Source: Massilia sp. Root351 (GTDB lineage Bacteria; Pseudomonadota; Gammaproteobacteria; Burkholderiales; Burkholderiaceae_D). Taken from it: DNA of 64,000 bases. The DNA lies in assembly GCF_001425045.1 (NCBI RefSeq), contig NZ_LMDJ01000001.1, positions 1,055,859-1,119,858 of the forward strand, written 5' to 3'. Shown one piece after another: positions 44,830-52,099 of this stretch; the first letter of the stretch is position 1; each line of letters opens with the position of its first letter. The notes below the pieces were generated by a model. It saw only the letters and a program-made list of their open reading frames with translations. It ran no database searches and had not been told where the DNA came from. The position numbers were made by a program, and so were the translations under genes.

Positions 44830-45801
44830 CTACAGCGCGCGCACCGGAATGCAGATGTCGCAGATCATGTCGCCGGTGGCCGGGTCGAAGCTGCCGGCCG
44901 GATCGAAGCGCTCGAAGCTGGGGCGGTCGTCGCACTGCAGGCCGCTCGATGCCAGCCATTCGCGGGTCAGCCACATCCATGCATTGCTGATGGTTTGCGG
45001 CTGGCCCCTGAATTTGGCTACCGCGTAGCGTCCGCCCGGCAGCGTGGCCAGGCTGGCCGGGCCGGTCGGCTGGAAGCCTTCCGGCACGGTGACGCAGGCG
45101 TCGTAGCGGCATTTGTCGGGCGGCGTGACGCTGGGGTCGTCATGGCCGACGCCGTAGCACAGCTGGCCGTCCAGGCCGTGCGACCGCATCCACGGCGCCA
45201 TGGTCTGGCGCCAGAACACGCCGATTTGCGGTCCGTAAGGTCCGATCAGGCGCTGGTAGGCCACGCGCACGGCGGGCAGGTCGGTGATTTGCACATCCAT
45301 TTCGGTTTCTCCGTAAAGGGTTAAGGAGCCGTCATGGTCGCCCGGCGGGCGCGGGCGCGCCTGACCGGGCTTGCTGTGGAGCTGATCAGGATTGCTATGC
45401 ATGGCCGCCAGCTGGGCCGCCGCCCGCTGCGGGGCGCCGGCCCGCCATTCGGTGGGCGTGCAGCCGAACTGCTGCTTGAAGGCGCGCGCGAACGCTTCGC
45501 CCGAGCCGAAGCCGCATGCCAGCGCGACCTCCAGCACCGGTTCGGCGCTGCCGCGCGCCAGGCGTCCGGCCGCCGTTTCCAGGCGCCGCCGGCGCGCGTA
45601 GTCGCCCAGGGTCTCGCCCATCCAGGCGGCGAAGATGCGGTGGAAGTGGAAGCGCGAAAAATTGGCCACGTCGGCCAGTTGCGCCAGGTCGAGCGGCGCG
45701 TCCAGGTGCCGGTCGATGTAGTCGAGCACGCGGTTCATGCGGCGCGCGTATTCGGCGCGGCTGGCGCGCATGCGTGCGTCGGGAGGCAGGGTGTGGTTCA
45801 T
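44830..45801 (-). CDS. AraC family regulator with C-terminal GyrI-like domain
   Basis: A 323-residue regulator of the MarA/Rob plus GyrI-like type. The AraC HTH domain is at the N-terminus (about 20-118, with 'LADVANFSRFHFHRIFAAWM' and 'ACGFGSGEAFARAFKQQFGC'). A linker follows (about 120-165), then a GyrI-like small-molecule-binding domain (about 167-320, 'DVQITDLPAVRVAYQRLIGP', 'FDPATGDMICDICIPV'). Such proteins sense lipophilic or aromatic compounds and drive efflux or detoxification genes. Its target is not obvious; it is followed by the alpha/beta hydrolase gene on the same strand after about 100 bases. Confidence 0.92.
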   Translation of the reverse strand: MNHTLPPDARMRASRAEYARRMNRVLDYIDRHLDAPLDLAQLADVANFSRFHFHRIFAAWMGETLGDYARRRRLETAAGRLARGSAEPVLEVALACGFGSGEAFARAFKQQFGCTPTEWRAGAPQRAAAQLAAMHSNPDQLHSKPGQARPRPPGDHDGSLTLYGETEMDVQITDLPAVRVAYQRLIGPYGPQIGVFWRQTMAPWMRSHGLDGQLCYGVGHDDPSVTPPDKCRYDACVTVPEGFQPTGPASLATLPGGRYAVAKFRGQPQTISNAWMWLTREWLASSGLQCDDRPSFERFDPAGSFDPATGDMICDICIPVRAL

Positions 45802-45814
45802 GGCGGGTGATTAT

Positions 45815-45848
45815 GGCACGGTTGCGGAATGGAATCCGCAACCGTGCC
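45815..45848 (-). terminator. 14-bp perfect hairpin after the large TonB receptor gene
   Basis: GGCACGGTTGCGGA (45815-45828) pairs with TCCGCAACCGTGCC (45835-45848) around a six-base loop. It lies 25 bases past the receptor's stop codon and 14 bases before the start of the AraC/GyrI gene. No T-run follows, but the stem is very stable. Confidence 0.6.
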
Positions 45849-45872
45849 GCCGCGCGGGGAGGGGGCCGCCGC

Positions 45873-48836
45873 TTAGAATTTGTACTTCAGGTTGAGGTAG
45901 AACTGGCGGCCGGACACGTCCAGTTTCTGCGGCTCCTCTTCACTGTAGCGGTACTGCGCGCGCACCTGGTTCAGCAGGTTGGTGGCGTCGAACGTCACCT
46001 GCCAGTTCTTGGCGAAGGTGTAGTTGGCCGAGAACGCCAGGGTGGTCACGCCGGCCGCCATGGTGGGGGCGGTCGGCATGGCCACGCCGTTGATGACGGA
46101 CTGGCCCTGGCTGTTGGCGGTGGGCGAAGGCGCGGTGCTGCTGTTGACGTACTTGCCGCGATAGTTGGCCACCAGGCGGGTGCTGAACACGTCGTTCTCG
46201 AAGTAGGCGCCCAGGTTGCCCGCCCATTCGGACGCGCCCACCATCGGCCGGCCGTCGTCGACCTTGGTCTTGGCGCGGCTGACGTTGCTCTGGAAGCCGA
46301 AGCCGCCCCAGATCGGCTGCTCGTACGACAGCTCAATGCCGCTGATCTTCGCGCCCTGCTGGCCGGACGAGTTGATGGAGAAGGTTTTGACCTGCGAGTC
46401 GCGCGGGTCGACCAGCTGCACGGTGGCGCCGGACGGGTTGCCGCCGGTTTTCACGTAGCCGTCGATTTTCGAGTGGAACACGTTCACCGCCACCAGCGAA
46501 CGCGGCTTGAAGTACCAGGCCCAGGACAGGTCGACATTGTCCGAGGTGAGCGGCTTCAGGTCAGGGTTCGGGCCGGTGACCACGCAGCCGGTGGCGTCGC
46601 AGGTCGGCGTGCCGAAACCGCTGCCCAGCACGTTGTAGTTCTGGCGGCCGATGGTGCGGCTGGCGCCGAAGCGGGCGATCATGTCCTTTTGCAGTTCGTA
46701 GCGCAGGTTCACGCTGGGCAGCAGGTTGTTGAAGCTGCGGTCGGTGGCGGTCTTGTAATACAGGATGCCGCTCTTCGGATTGAAGGGCACGCCGTCGTAG
46801 TAAGCCTGCGCCTCGCCGGCGGTGGTGATGGCGCCGGGGAAGGCGGCGCAGGTGGTGGCCGGCTTGCCCGGTTCGGTGCGGTCGCAGGCGCCGGCCGGAA
46901 TCGGGGTCGGGATCTGCGCGTTGATCTGCGTGCGCACCCAGCGCAGGCCCAGGTTGCCGGACCAGCCCTGGCCTTCCAGGTTGCCCATCAGGTAGGCCGA
47001 GGTCTGGCGCTCGCGCATGTCGATCTCGGTGGCCACGCGGCGCTCCCACTCGGGCGTGGTGGTCTTGGTGTTGGCCGCCATGTAGGCTTGCAGCGCTTCC
47101 GGCGTGAAGCTGAAGCCGGTGTTGTCCCAGTTGCCGCCGCCCAGGTCGTTGCCGAAGTCGCCAGGATAGGGCACGATGCCGCTGCCGGACGGCTCGGCCA
47201 CCGAAGCGCCCTTGAAGGCGGGGTTCCAGCGTCCGCTCTTGCGCTTGTGGTCGGCAAAGCGCACGCCCGATTCCAGCGACTGCAGCACCCCCTTGTCCAT
47301 GCGGTATTCGGCGTCCAGCGAGCCGCTGGCTTCCTTGTCCACGGTGCGGATGCCGGAAATGGTGCGGCCGACCAGCTTGTAGCCGCTGCCGTCGGGGTTC
47401 AGGCCCACGGTGTTGCTGCCGGCGCCGATGTACTTCGAATCGGGCGCGTCCTTCAGGCCGTTCAGGCTGTAGGAAATGCCGGTGCCGTAGCGCGCGTAGG
47501 TCAGGCCCTGGTCGGCCTGGGTGGTGCCCACGCCGCGCGTGATGCTCAGCAGGGACTTGACGGTCAGGTCGTTGTTGACGCGGTATTTGGCGTCCAGGTC
47601 CAGGAAGCCGCTGGTGGCCTTGGCGCCTTCGCGGAAGAAGCCTTCCGAGTTGCCCACGTACTGGGGCGTGGTGCCGTCCGGGAACACGATGTCGGCGCTC
47701 TTGAGCACGCGCAGCTCGTGGCCGTACATCGTGGTTTCCTTGACGATGACGGGGTTACGGATCTGCGCGTACACGCGCTGGCCGCCGGAACTGGTGTTGG
47801 CGCTGCTGGCCGTCACGCCGCCCAGCGGATCGTTTTTACCCAGCAGCATGCTGTACATGGCGCCGGAAGTCAGGCGGCCGTTGTTGTTGGCCTTCATTTC
47901 CGAGTAAAAGCCGGTGGCGGTCACGTCCAGGTCGGCGTTCGGCTTGTACTGCAGCGACACCATGCCGCCGGCCCGGTCGCGCACGCCTTCCACGAACTCC
48001 GAACTCATCGAGCCGGGCATGCGCACGCCGTTCAGGTCGGCCGCTTTCAGGCCGGTGCCGGCCAGCGAGGCGTCGGTGATGCCCAGCATGGTGCTGGTGT
48101 TGATCACATCCCAGCCGCTGCTGGCGCCGTAGGCGAAGCGCGACACCGAGTCGCGCCGGCTGTAGCGCTTTTCCTTGAAGCCCTGCACGATCACGCCCAG
48201 CGTGTTGGCTTCGTTCTTCCAGTTGAAGGTGGCGTTCAGGTCGGGCGAAGTCTTGTCCGGCAGCTGGGCGTAGGTCAGGCCGGCGCTGATCACGCCGCCG
48301 AAGCTGGTCTTTTGCGCCAGCGGCTTGCGGGTGGTGACGTTGATGGTGCCGGCCAGGCCGCCGTCGACGATGTTGGCTTGCGAGGTCTTGTAGACGATGG
48401 CCTGGTTCAGCACCGAGGACGGCATCAGCGACAGGCTGGTGCTGCGGCTGCTGGAACCCTGGTCGGCCACGTACCAGTCGCCGCCGGAGACGGTATGGCC
48501 GTTGAACAGGATCAGCGACATGTCCGGGTTGGTGCCGCGCATGGACACTTTTTCCGCTTCGTCGTAGTCGGTGCGCACGGCCACGCCGGCCAGGCGCTGC
48601 AGGGAGTCGGCCAGGTTCTTGTCCGGCATCTTGCCCACGTCCTCGGCGGTGATCACTTCCACGTTGGCCGTGGCGTCCTTCTTCACGCCCAGCGACTTGG
48701 CCAGCGAGGCCCGGATGCCGGATACCTCGACCTTTTGCATGGCCGGCTCTTCAGCCTGCTGCGCCCAGGCCGGCGCCGCCATGGCGCCCAACGCGATGGA
48801 AATGGCTGCGGCCACCGGTGTCTTGTTCAAGTTCAT
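45873..48836 (-). CDS. TonB-dependent receptor (TonB-Xanth-Caul family)
   Basis: A 987-residue outer-membrane receptor. It has a signal peptide (1-25, ending PAWAQQ) and the family start 'KVEVSGIRASLAKSLGVKKD'. 'ITAEDVGKMPDKNLADSLQR' and 'VSMRGTNPDMSLILFNGHTV' follow in the plug, and the barrel ends in YLNLKYKF with terminal Phe. TonB-Xanth-Caul receptors (TIGR01782) generally import oligosaccharides or plant-derived carbohydrates. No carbohydrate enzyme, tryptophan halogenase or transporter partner is adjacent, so the substrate cannot be inferred. The ribosome site GGGAGAG lies about 8 bases before the ATG; a mini-frame ATG-GCA-TGA overlaps the start. Confidence 0.93.
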   Translation of the reverse strand: MNLNKTPVAAAISIALGAMAAPAWAQQAEEPAMQKVEVSGIRASLAKSLGVKKDATANVEVITAEDVGKMPDKNLADSLQRLAGVAVRTDYDEAEKVSMRGTNPDMSLILFNGHTVSGGDWYVADQGSSSRSTSLSLMPSSVLNQAIVYKTSQANIVDGGLAGTINVTTRKPLAQKTSFGGVISAGLTYAQLPDKTSPDLNATFNWKNEANTLGVIVQGFKEKRYSRRDSVSRFAYGASSGWDVINTSTMLGITDASLAGTGLKAADLNGVRMPGSMSSEFVEGVRDRAGGMVSLQYKPNADLDVTATGFYSEMKANNNGRLTSGAMYSMLLGKNDPLGGVTASSANTSSGGQRVYAQIRNPVIVKETTMYGHELRVLKSADIVFPDGTTPQYVGNSEGFFREGAKATSGFLDLDAKYRVNNDLTVKSLLSITRGVGTTQADQGLTYARYGTGISYSLNGLKDAPDSKYIGAGSNTVGLNPDGSGYKLVGRTISGIRTVDKEASGSLDAEYRMDKGVLQSLESGVRFADHKRKSGRWNPAFKGASVAEPSGSGIVPYPGDFGNDLGGGNWDNTGFSFTPEALQAYMAANTKTTTPEWERRVATEIDMRERQTSAYLMGNLEGQGWSGNLGLRWVRTQINAQIPTPIPAGACDRTEPGKPATTCAAFPGAITTAGEAQAYYDGVPFNPKSGILYYKTATDRSFNNLLPSVNLRYELQKDMIARFGASRTIGRQNYNVLGSGFGTPTCDATGCVVTGPNPDLKPLTSDNVDLSWAWYFKPRSLVAVNVFHSKIDGYVKTGGNPSGATVQLVDPRDSQVKTFSINSSGQQGAKISGIELSYEQPIWGGFGFQSNVSRAKTKVDDGRPMVGASEWAGNLGAYFENDVFSTRLVANYRGKYVNSSTAPSPTANSQGQSVINGVAMPTAPTMAAGVTTLAFSANYTFAKNWQVTFDATNLLNQVRAQYRYSEEEPQKLDVSGRQFYLNLKYKF

Positions 48837-48973
48837 GCCATGCTCTCCCTGTTATTAATTGGTATGCAAGTGGCAGTATTGATGAACGGCGCCGGGCTGA
48901 ATAATGAGTTCTGTTGTTGGAACTATAACCTTGAGGAATGAGCAGGCGAATCGATGGGGAAGTTAGTGGCCGC

Positions 48974-51151
48974 TCAGCGCGTCAGCCAGCGGGTGAACGG
49001 GGCCTGGTCCGTGCCCGGCTCGAGGTACCACGCCTTGCGCGTCCAGTCGAATTTCGCGCCCAGCGCCTTCACTTGCTGCGCTTCATGGATGGTGGCGCTC
49101 AGGTAATGGCGCTCGGTCGGCGTGTGCGATTGATGCTGCGACTGTTGTTGTGCAGCGTCACTATTGCGCGCGATAGCCAGTTCGGCGGCGGCGGCGGTGG
49201 GGGCGAGGCGCATGCGGGCCAGGTAGGCGCTGCGCAGCGCCGCGTCCGCCGGGCACAGCAAGGTCAAGCGCGCCTTGGCGCGGGTGGCGGCCACGTAGAA
49301 CAGGTTTTCCTCTTCGCTGGCGGCGAACATCGGGTTGGGGAATTCGCCCGTTTCCAGGAACGGCAGGATCACGTGCGCGAATTCCTTGCCCTTGGCGTTG
49401 GCGGCGCAGTCCAGCGTGACGTAATCTTTTTCGCGCTTGCGGCTGGCGAAGGCTTCGGCCGCGTTCAGCGTTTGCCAGAATTCGGCCAGCGTCTGGCCGG
49501 ATTGTTCGGCGAAGGCCAGGAAGCCGGCCACGGATTTCGACACCACGCTGGCCTCGTAGGGCCGCACGAAGATGCGCTTGGCGGCCTGCTCCAAATTCAT
49601 CTGGCCGCAGATGCCGCGCAGTGCCTCGGCCGCGCCGGTGGCCGGGTCGAGCGCGGCGGCGTGGGCGATGGCGGCGGCGATCACGCCGCGCATGGCGCTG
49701 CTGCCGCTGCTGCCGTAGTTGCCGCCGTCGCCCTCGATGTACAGCGTGTAGAAGTCGCCCAGCAGCGAGGGTGTGCGCGCCACTTCGCGCTTGGCCATGT
49801 CCAGCCGCTGCGGCGCCAGGTTTACTTCGCCGAACACGGCCAGCGCCTCGACGATGGCGGCGCGCACTTCCAGCGACTTGACCGCCTCCAGGTCGCGCAG
49901 CGCGATCGCCACCATGCCGCGCAAGAACAGGATTTCGTCGCGCTGCAAATAGCCCGCCATGGCTGGCGTGCGGTAGCCTATCTTCGCCTTCAGCAGCGCG
50001 TTTTCCACGGCGATGGACTGGTGCCGGTCGCGCAGCAGGATGGCGCAGCCCTCCAGCGGGTAGCCGTCGCGCTTCCAGGCCCTGATGGCGGCCACCACCT
50101 GCTCGCCGCAGGCCTCGGCGTCGGCGTAGTGCGCCTGCCTGATTTCGGTGTGCAACGGCAGGCTCGATTCCACCGGCTTGTTCTTGAACTCCTTCATGGC
50201 GTAGGCCAGGTGCGGGCCGTGGCGGTAGGTGTAGGTCAGCGGGTAGTGCTTCAGGCCGGGGTAGTTGCGGGCAAAGCGGTGTTCCAGGAATTCCTGGCTG
50301 GCGCCGAGCCTGGAGTAGATCACCTGGTCCTTGTCGCCGGCGCCGACGAAGTAGCAGTCCGGCCGCGCCAGCAGTGCATTGAGGATGCGGAAGGCGGCCT
50401 CGTTCAGGTCGTGCAGTTCGTCGCACACCACCACGCGGTAGGCCGGCAGCGCCTGCGCGTTCTCGGACGACTGCGACAGCATGCAGGCCAGGTCGTAGGT
50501 GGCGTCGAACGGTCCCCGGAACTCGGCGCCCTCGTCGCCGCCCAGGCGCATGGTTTCGTATTCGCAGGTGGTGAGGTAATCGGTCAGCGGCACTTTGAGC
50601 AGGTCGGCCGCTTCCTCCAGTTCCATGTACTCCAGGTCAGCGTCCAGCGCCATGGTGGCCTTCAGCGTGAGCTGGATGTCCAGGAACTGCGACAGTGCGA
50701 TGTTGTGGGTGCGGATGTCGAGGTAGTCCACCTGGCCGGTGTAGCGCTCGCTCACGCGCTCCAGCGCATGCAGCACGTAGGGCTTGAGCTGGCGCGCCTG
50801 CGGCAGGCGCTCGGCGCCGCCGCTGCCGCTCTGGGCCAGCATGCGCGCCGAGAAGTCCTCGAAGGTGGCCACGTCCACGCGCGAGGCGGTGGCGTAGGGG
50901 ATGCCGATGTCCAGCAGGCGCTGGCGCATCACGTCGCGCGCTTCGGGCGTGAACACCAGCGCCAGGACCTGCTCGGGCGGCAGCTTGCGCGCCAGCGCCT
51001 CGCCGATGCGCAGGGCCAGCGTGGTGGTCTTGGCCGCGCCGGCGTTGGCGTCGATCAACACCACCTTGTTCTGGGCCAGCTGGATGGCGGTCTGTTCCGG
51101 GGTGCGTATCAGGCCTTGCGGAGTGAAGCGGGGCGTATTGGATTCGGTCAT
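48974..51151 (-). CDS. UvrD/Rep-like superfamily I helicase with DUF5710 C-terminal domain
   Basis: A 725-residue protein. The helicase core starts with 'TPEQTAIQLAQNKVVLIDAN', and the P-loop is the variant NAGAAKTTT (Lys and Thr kept). Motif II is VVCDELHD rather than the usual DEAQD. Later helicase motifs are 'LTYTYRHGPHLAYAM', 'DCAANAKGKEFAHVIL' and 'EENLFYVAATRAKARLTLL', the last two being SF1A hallmarks. Residues about 670-725 form a DUF5710 domain ('KALGAKFDWTRKAWYLEP'), a small module often found in plasmid or phage DNA-processing proteins. The start MTESNTPRF is supported by domain layout only. It probably unwinds DNA in repair; the DUF5710 fusion is unusual. Confidence 0.88.
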   Translation of the reverse strand: MTESNTPRFTPQGLIRTPEQTAIQLAQNKVVLIDANAGAAKTTTLALRIGEALARKLPPEQVLALVFTPEARDVMRQRLLDIGIPYATASRVDVATFEDFSARMLAQSGSGGAERLPQARQLKPYVLHALERVSERYTGQVDYLDIRTHNIALSQFLDIQLTLKATMALDADLEYMELEEAADLLKVPLTDYLTTCEYETMRLGGDEGAEFRGPFDATYDLACMLSQSSENAQALPAYRVVVCDELHDLNEAAFRILNALLARPDCYFVGAGDKDQVIYSRLGASQEFLEHRFARNYPGLKHYPLTYTYRHGPHLAYAMKEFKNKPVESSLPLHTEIRQAHYADAEACGEQVVAAIRAWKRDGYPLEGCAILLRDRHQSIAVENALLKAKIGYRTPAMAGYLQRDEILFLRGMVAIALRDLEAVKSLEVRAAIVEALAVFGEVNLAPQRLDMAKREVARTPSLLGDFYTLYIEGDGGNYGSSGSSAMRGVIAAAIAHAAALDPATGAAEALRGICGQMNLEQAAKRIFVRPYEASVVSKSVAGFLAFAEQSGQTLAEFWQTLNAAEAFASRKREKDYVTLDCAANAKGKEFAHVILPFLETGEFPNPMFAASEEENLFYVAATRAKARLTLLCPADAALRSAYLARMRLAPTAAAAELAIARNSDAAQQQSQHQSHTPTERHYLSATIHEAQQVKALGAKFDWTRKAWYLEPGTDQAPFTRWLTR

Positions 51152-51185
51152 CCTGCCAGTATAGCTTGCGGCGCAGGCGGGCTCG

Positions 51186-51905
51186 CTAGCGCACCGTCTC
51201 GACCTCCGCCGTGAAGCGGTAGCCGGCGCCGCGTTCAGTGAGGATGAAGGCGTCGCCGTCCGGCTCGAGCTTCTTGCGCAGCCGGCCGACCTGCACGTCG
51301 ATGGCGCGGTCGTACACCTCGTCATTGTGCAGGCGCGACATGTCCAGCAGCTGTTCGCGCGACAGAACGCGCTGCGGGGCGGCCAGGAAGGCGGCCAGCA
51401 GGTTGAACTCGTTGTTGGTCAGCGCCACCTCGGCGCCGGCGGGGGAGGTGAGGCGGCGCAGGCGCACGTTCAGCACCCAGCCGGCGAAACGGTAGGCGCG
51501 CAGCCGCGCCAGGCCGTCGGCCACCGACTGCTGGGCGCGCGCGCGGCGCAGCAGGGCGCGGATGCGGGCCAGCAGCTCGCGCGGCGAAAAAGGCTTGGTC
51601 AGGTAGTCGTCGGCGCCCAGTTCCAGGCCCATGACGCGGTCGGCCTCGTCGCGGCGCCCGGTGAGCATGATGATGGGCAGGTTGGAATGGTCGCGCAGGC
51701 GGCGCGCGATGTGCATGCCGTCCTCGCCGGGCAGTTTCAGGTCCAGGATCAGCAGGTCGATCAGCTCATCGGCCATCACGCGGTCCACTTCGCGGCCGTC
51801 GGGCAGGGCGGTGGCGCGGATGTCGTTATCGCCCAGATAGTCGACGATCATCTGGCGCACGCCTGCGTCGTCGTCCACCACCAGCACGTGCGTTTCGCCT
51901 GCCAT
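51186..51905 (-). CDS. OmpR-family response regulator
   Basis: A 239-residue regulator with receiver domain (about 6-120: DDD at 11-13, phospho-acceptor Asp55 in LLILDLKLPG, Lys104 in YLTKPFS) and a C-terminal winged helix (about 135-235: 'LTNNEFNLLAAFLAAPQRVL' and 'AIDVQVGRLRKKLEPDGDAF'). It is divergent from a hybrid histidine kinase gene (195 bases between starts), its likely partner. Upstream is a promoter with a perfect TTGACA whose -35 is half of the palindrome TGTCAATTGACA, suggesting autoregulation. ATG 51905 is chosen as the point where the receiver fold begins; in-frame ATGs further up lie within the promoter. Confidence 0.92.
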   Translation of the reverse strand: MAGETHVLVVDDDAGVRQMIVDYLGDNDIRATALPDGREVDRVMADELIDLLILDLKLPGEDGMHIARRLRDHSNLPIIMLTGRRDEADRVMGLELGADDYLTKPFSPRELLARIRALLRRARAQQSVADGLARLRAYRFAGWVLNVRLRRLTSPAGAEVALTNNEFNLLAAFLAAPQRVLSREQLLDMSRLHNDEVYDRAIDVQVGRLRKKLEPDGDAFILTERGAGYRFTAEVETVR

Positions 51906-51957
51906 CGAAGGTCCGCCCCGTTGGGATAGCGGCATGCCGCCGCCAGAAGATTGTAAC

Positions 51958-51986
51958 AGGATAGTTACCGCTCCCATTGATGTCAA
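51958..51986 (-). promoter_or_regulatory. Promoter of the OmpR-type regulator
   Basis: On the minus strand a consensus TTGACA (51986-51981), a 17-base spacer and TATCCT (51963-51958). The -35 hexamer is the left half of the palindrome 51981-51992. Confidence 0.65.
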
Positions 51987-51992
51987 TTGACA
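51981..51992. promoter_or_regulatory. Palindromic operator candidate, copy 1 (divergent kinase/regulator region)
   Basis: TGTCAATTGACA is a perfect 12-bp palindrome whose halves are back-to-back TTGACA hexamers. It continues as CATTGCGGCC, matching copy 2 at 54601. A protein bound here would block both divergent promoters. A half-copy, TGACACAATTAGCC, lies at 52068 just before the kinase start. Confidence 0.6.
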
Positions 51993-52099
51993 CATTGCGG
52001 CCCCGGCGCAGCATACTGTTGCTTTCACCGCAGTGCATAACTGTGGCACGAACTGCGATCCAAACTGTGACACAATTAGCCACCCATTCCGCCCACGCC

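Noticed and set aside
45814..45829. TGGCACGGTTGCGG resembling a sigma-54 promoter
   Set aside because: The spacing between GG and GC is too short; it is one arm of a 14-bp terminator-like hairpin.
45516..48941. Open frame of over 1100 codons on the plus strand opposite the large TonB receptor
   Set aside because: Low-complexity Gly/His/Arg/Val peptide antisense to a well-supported receptor gene.
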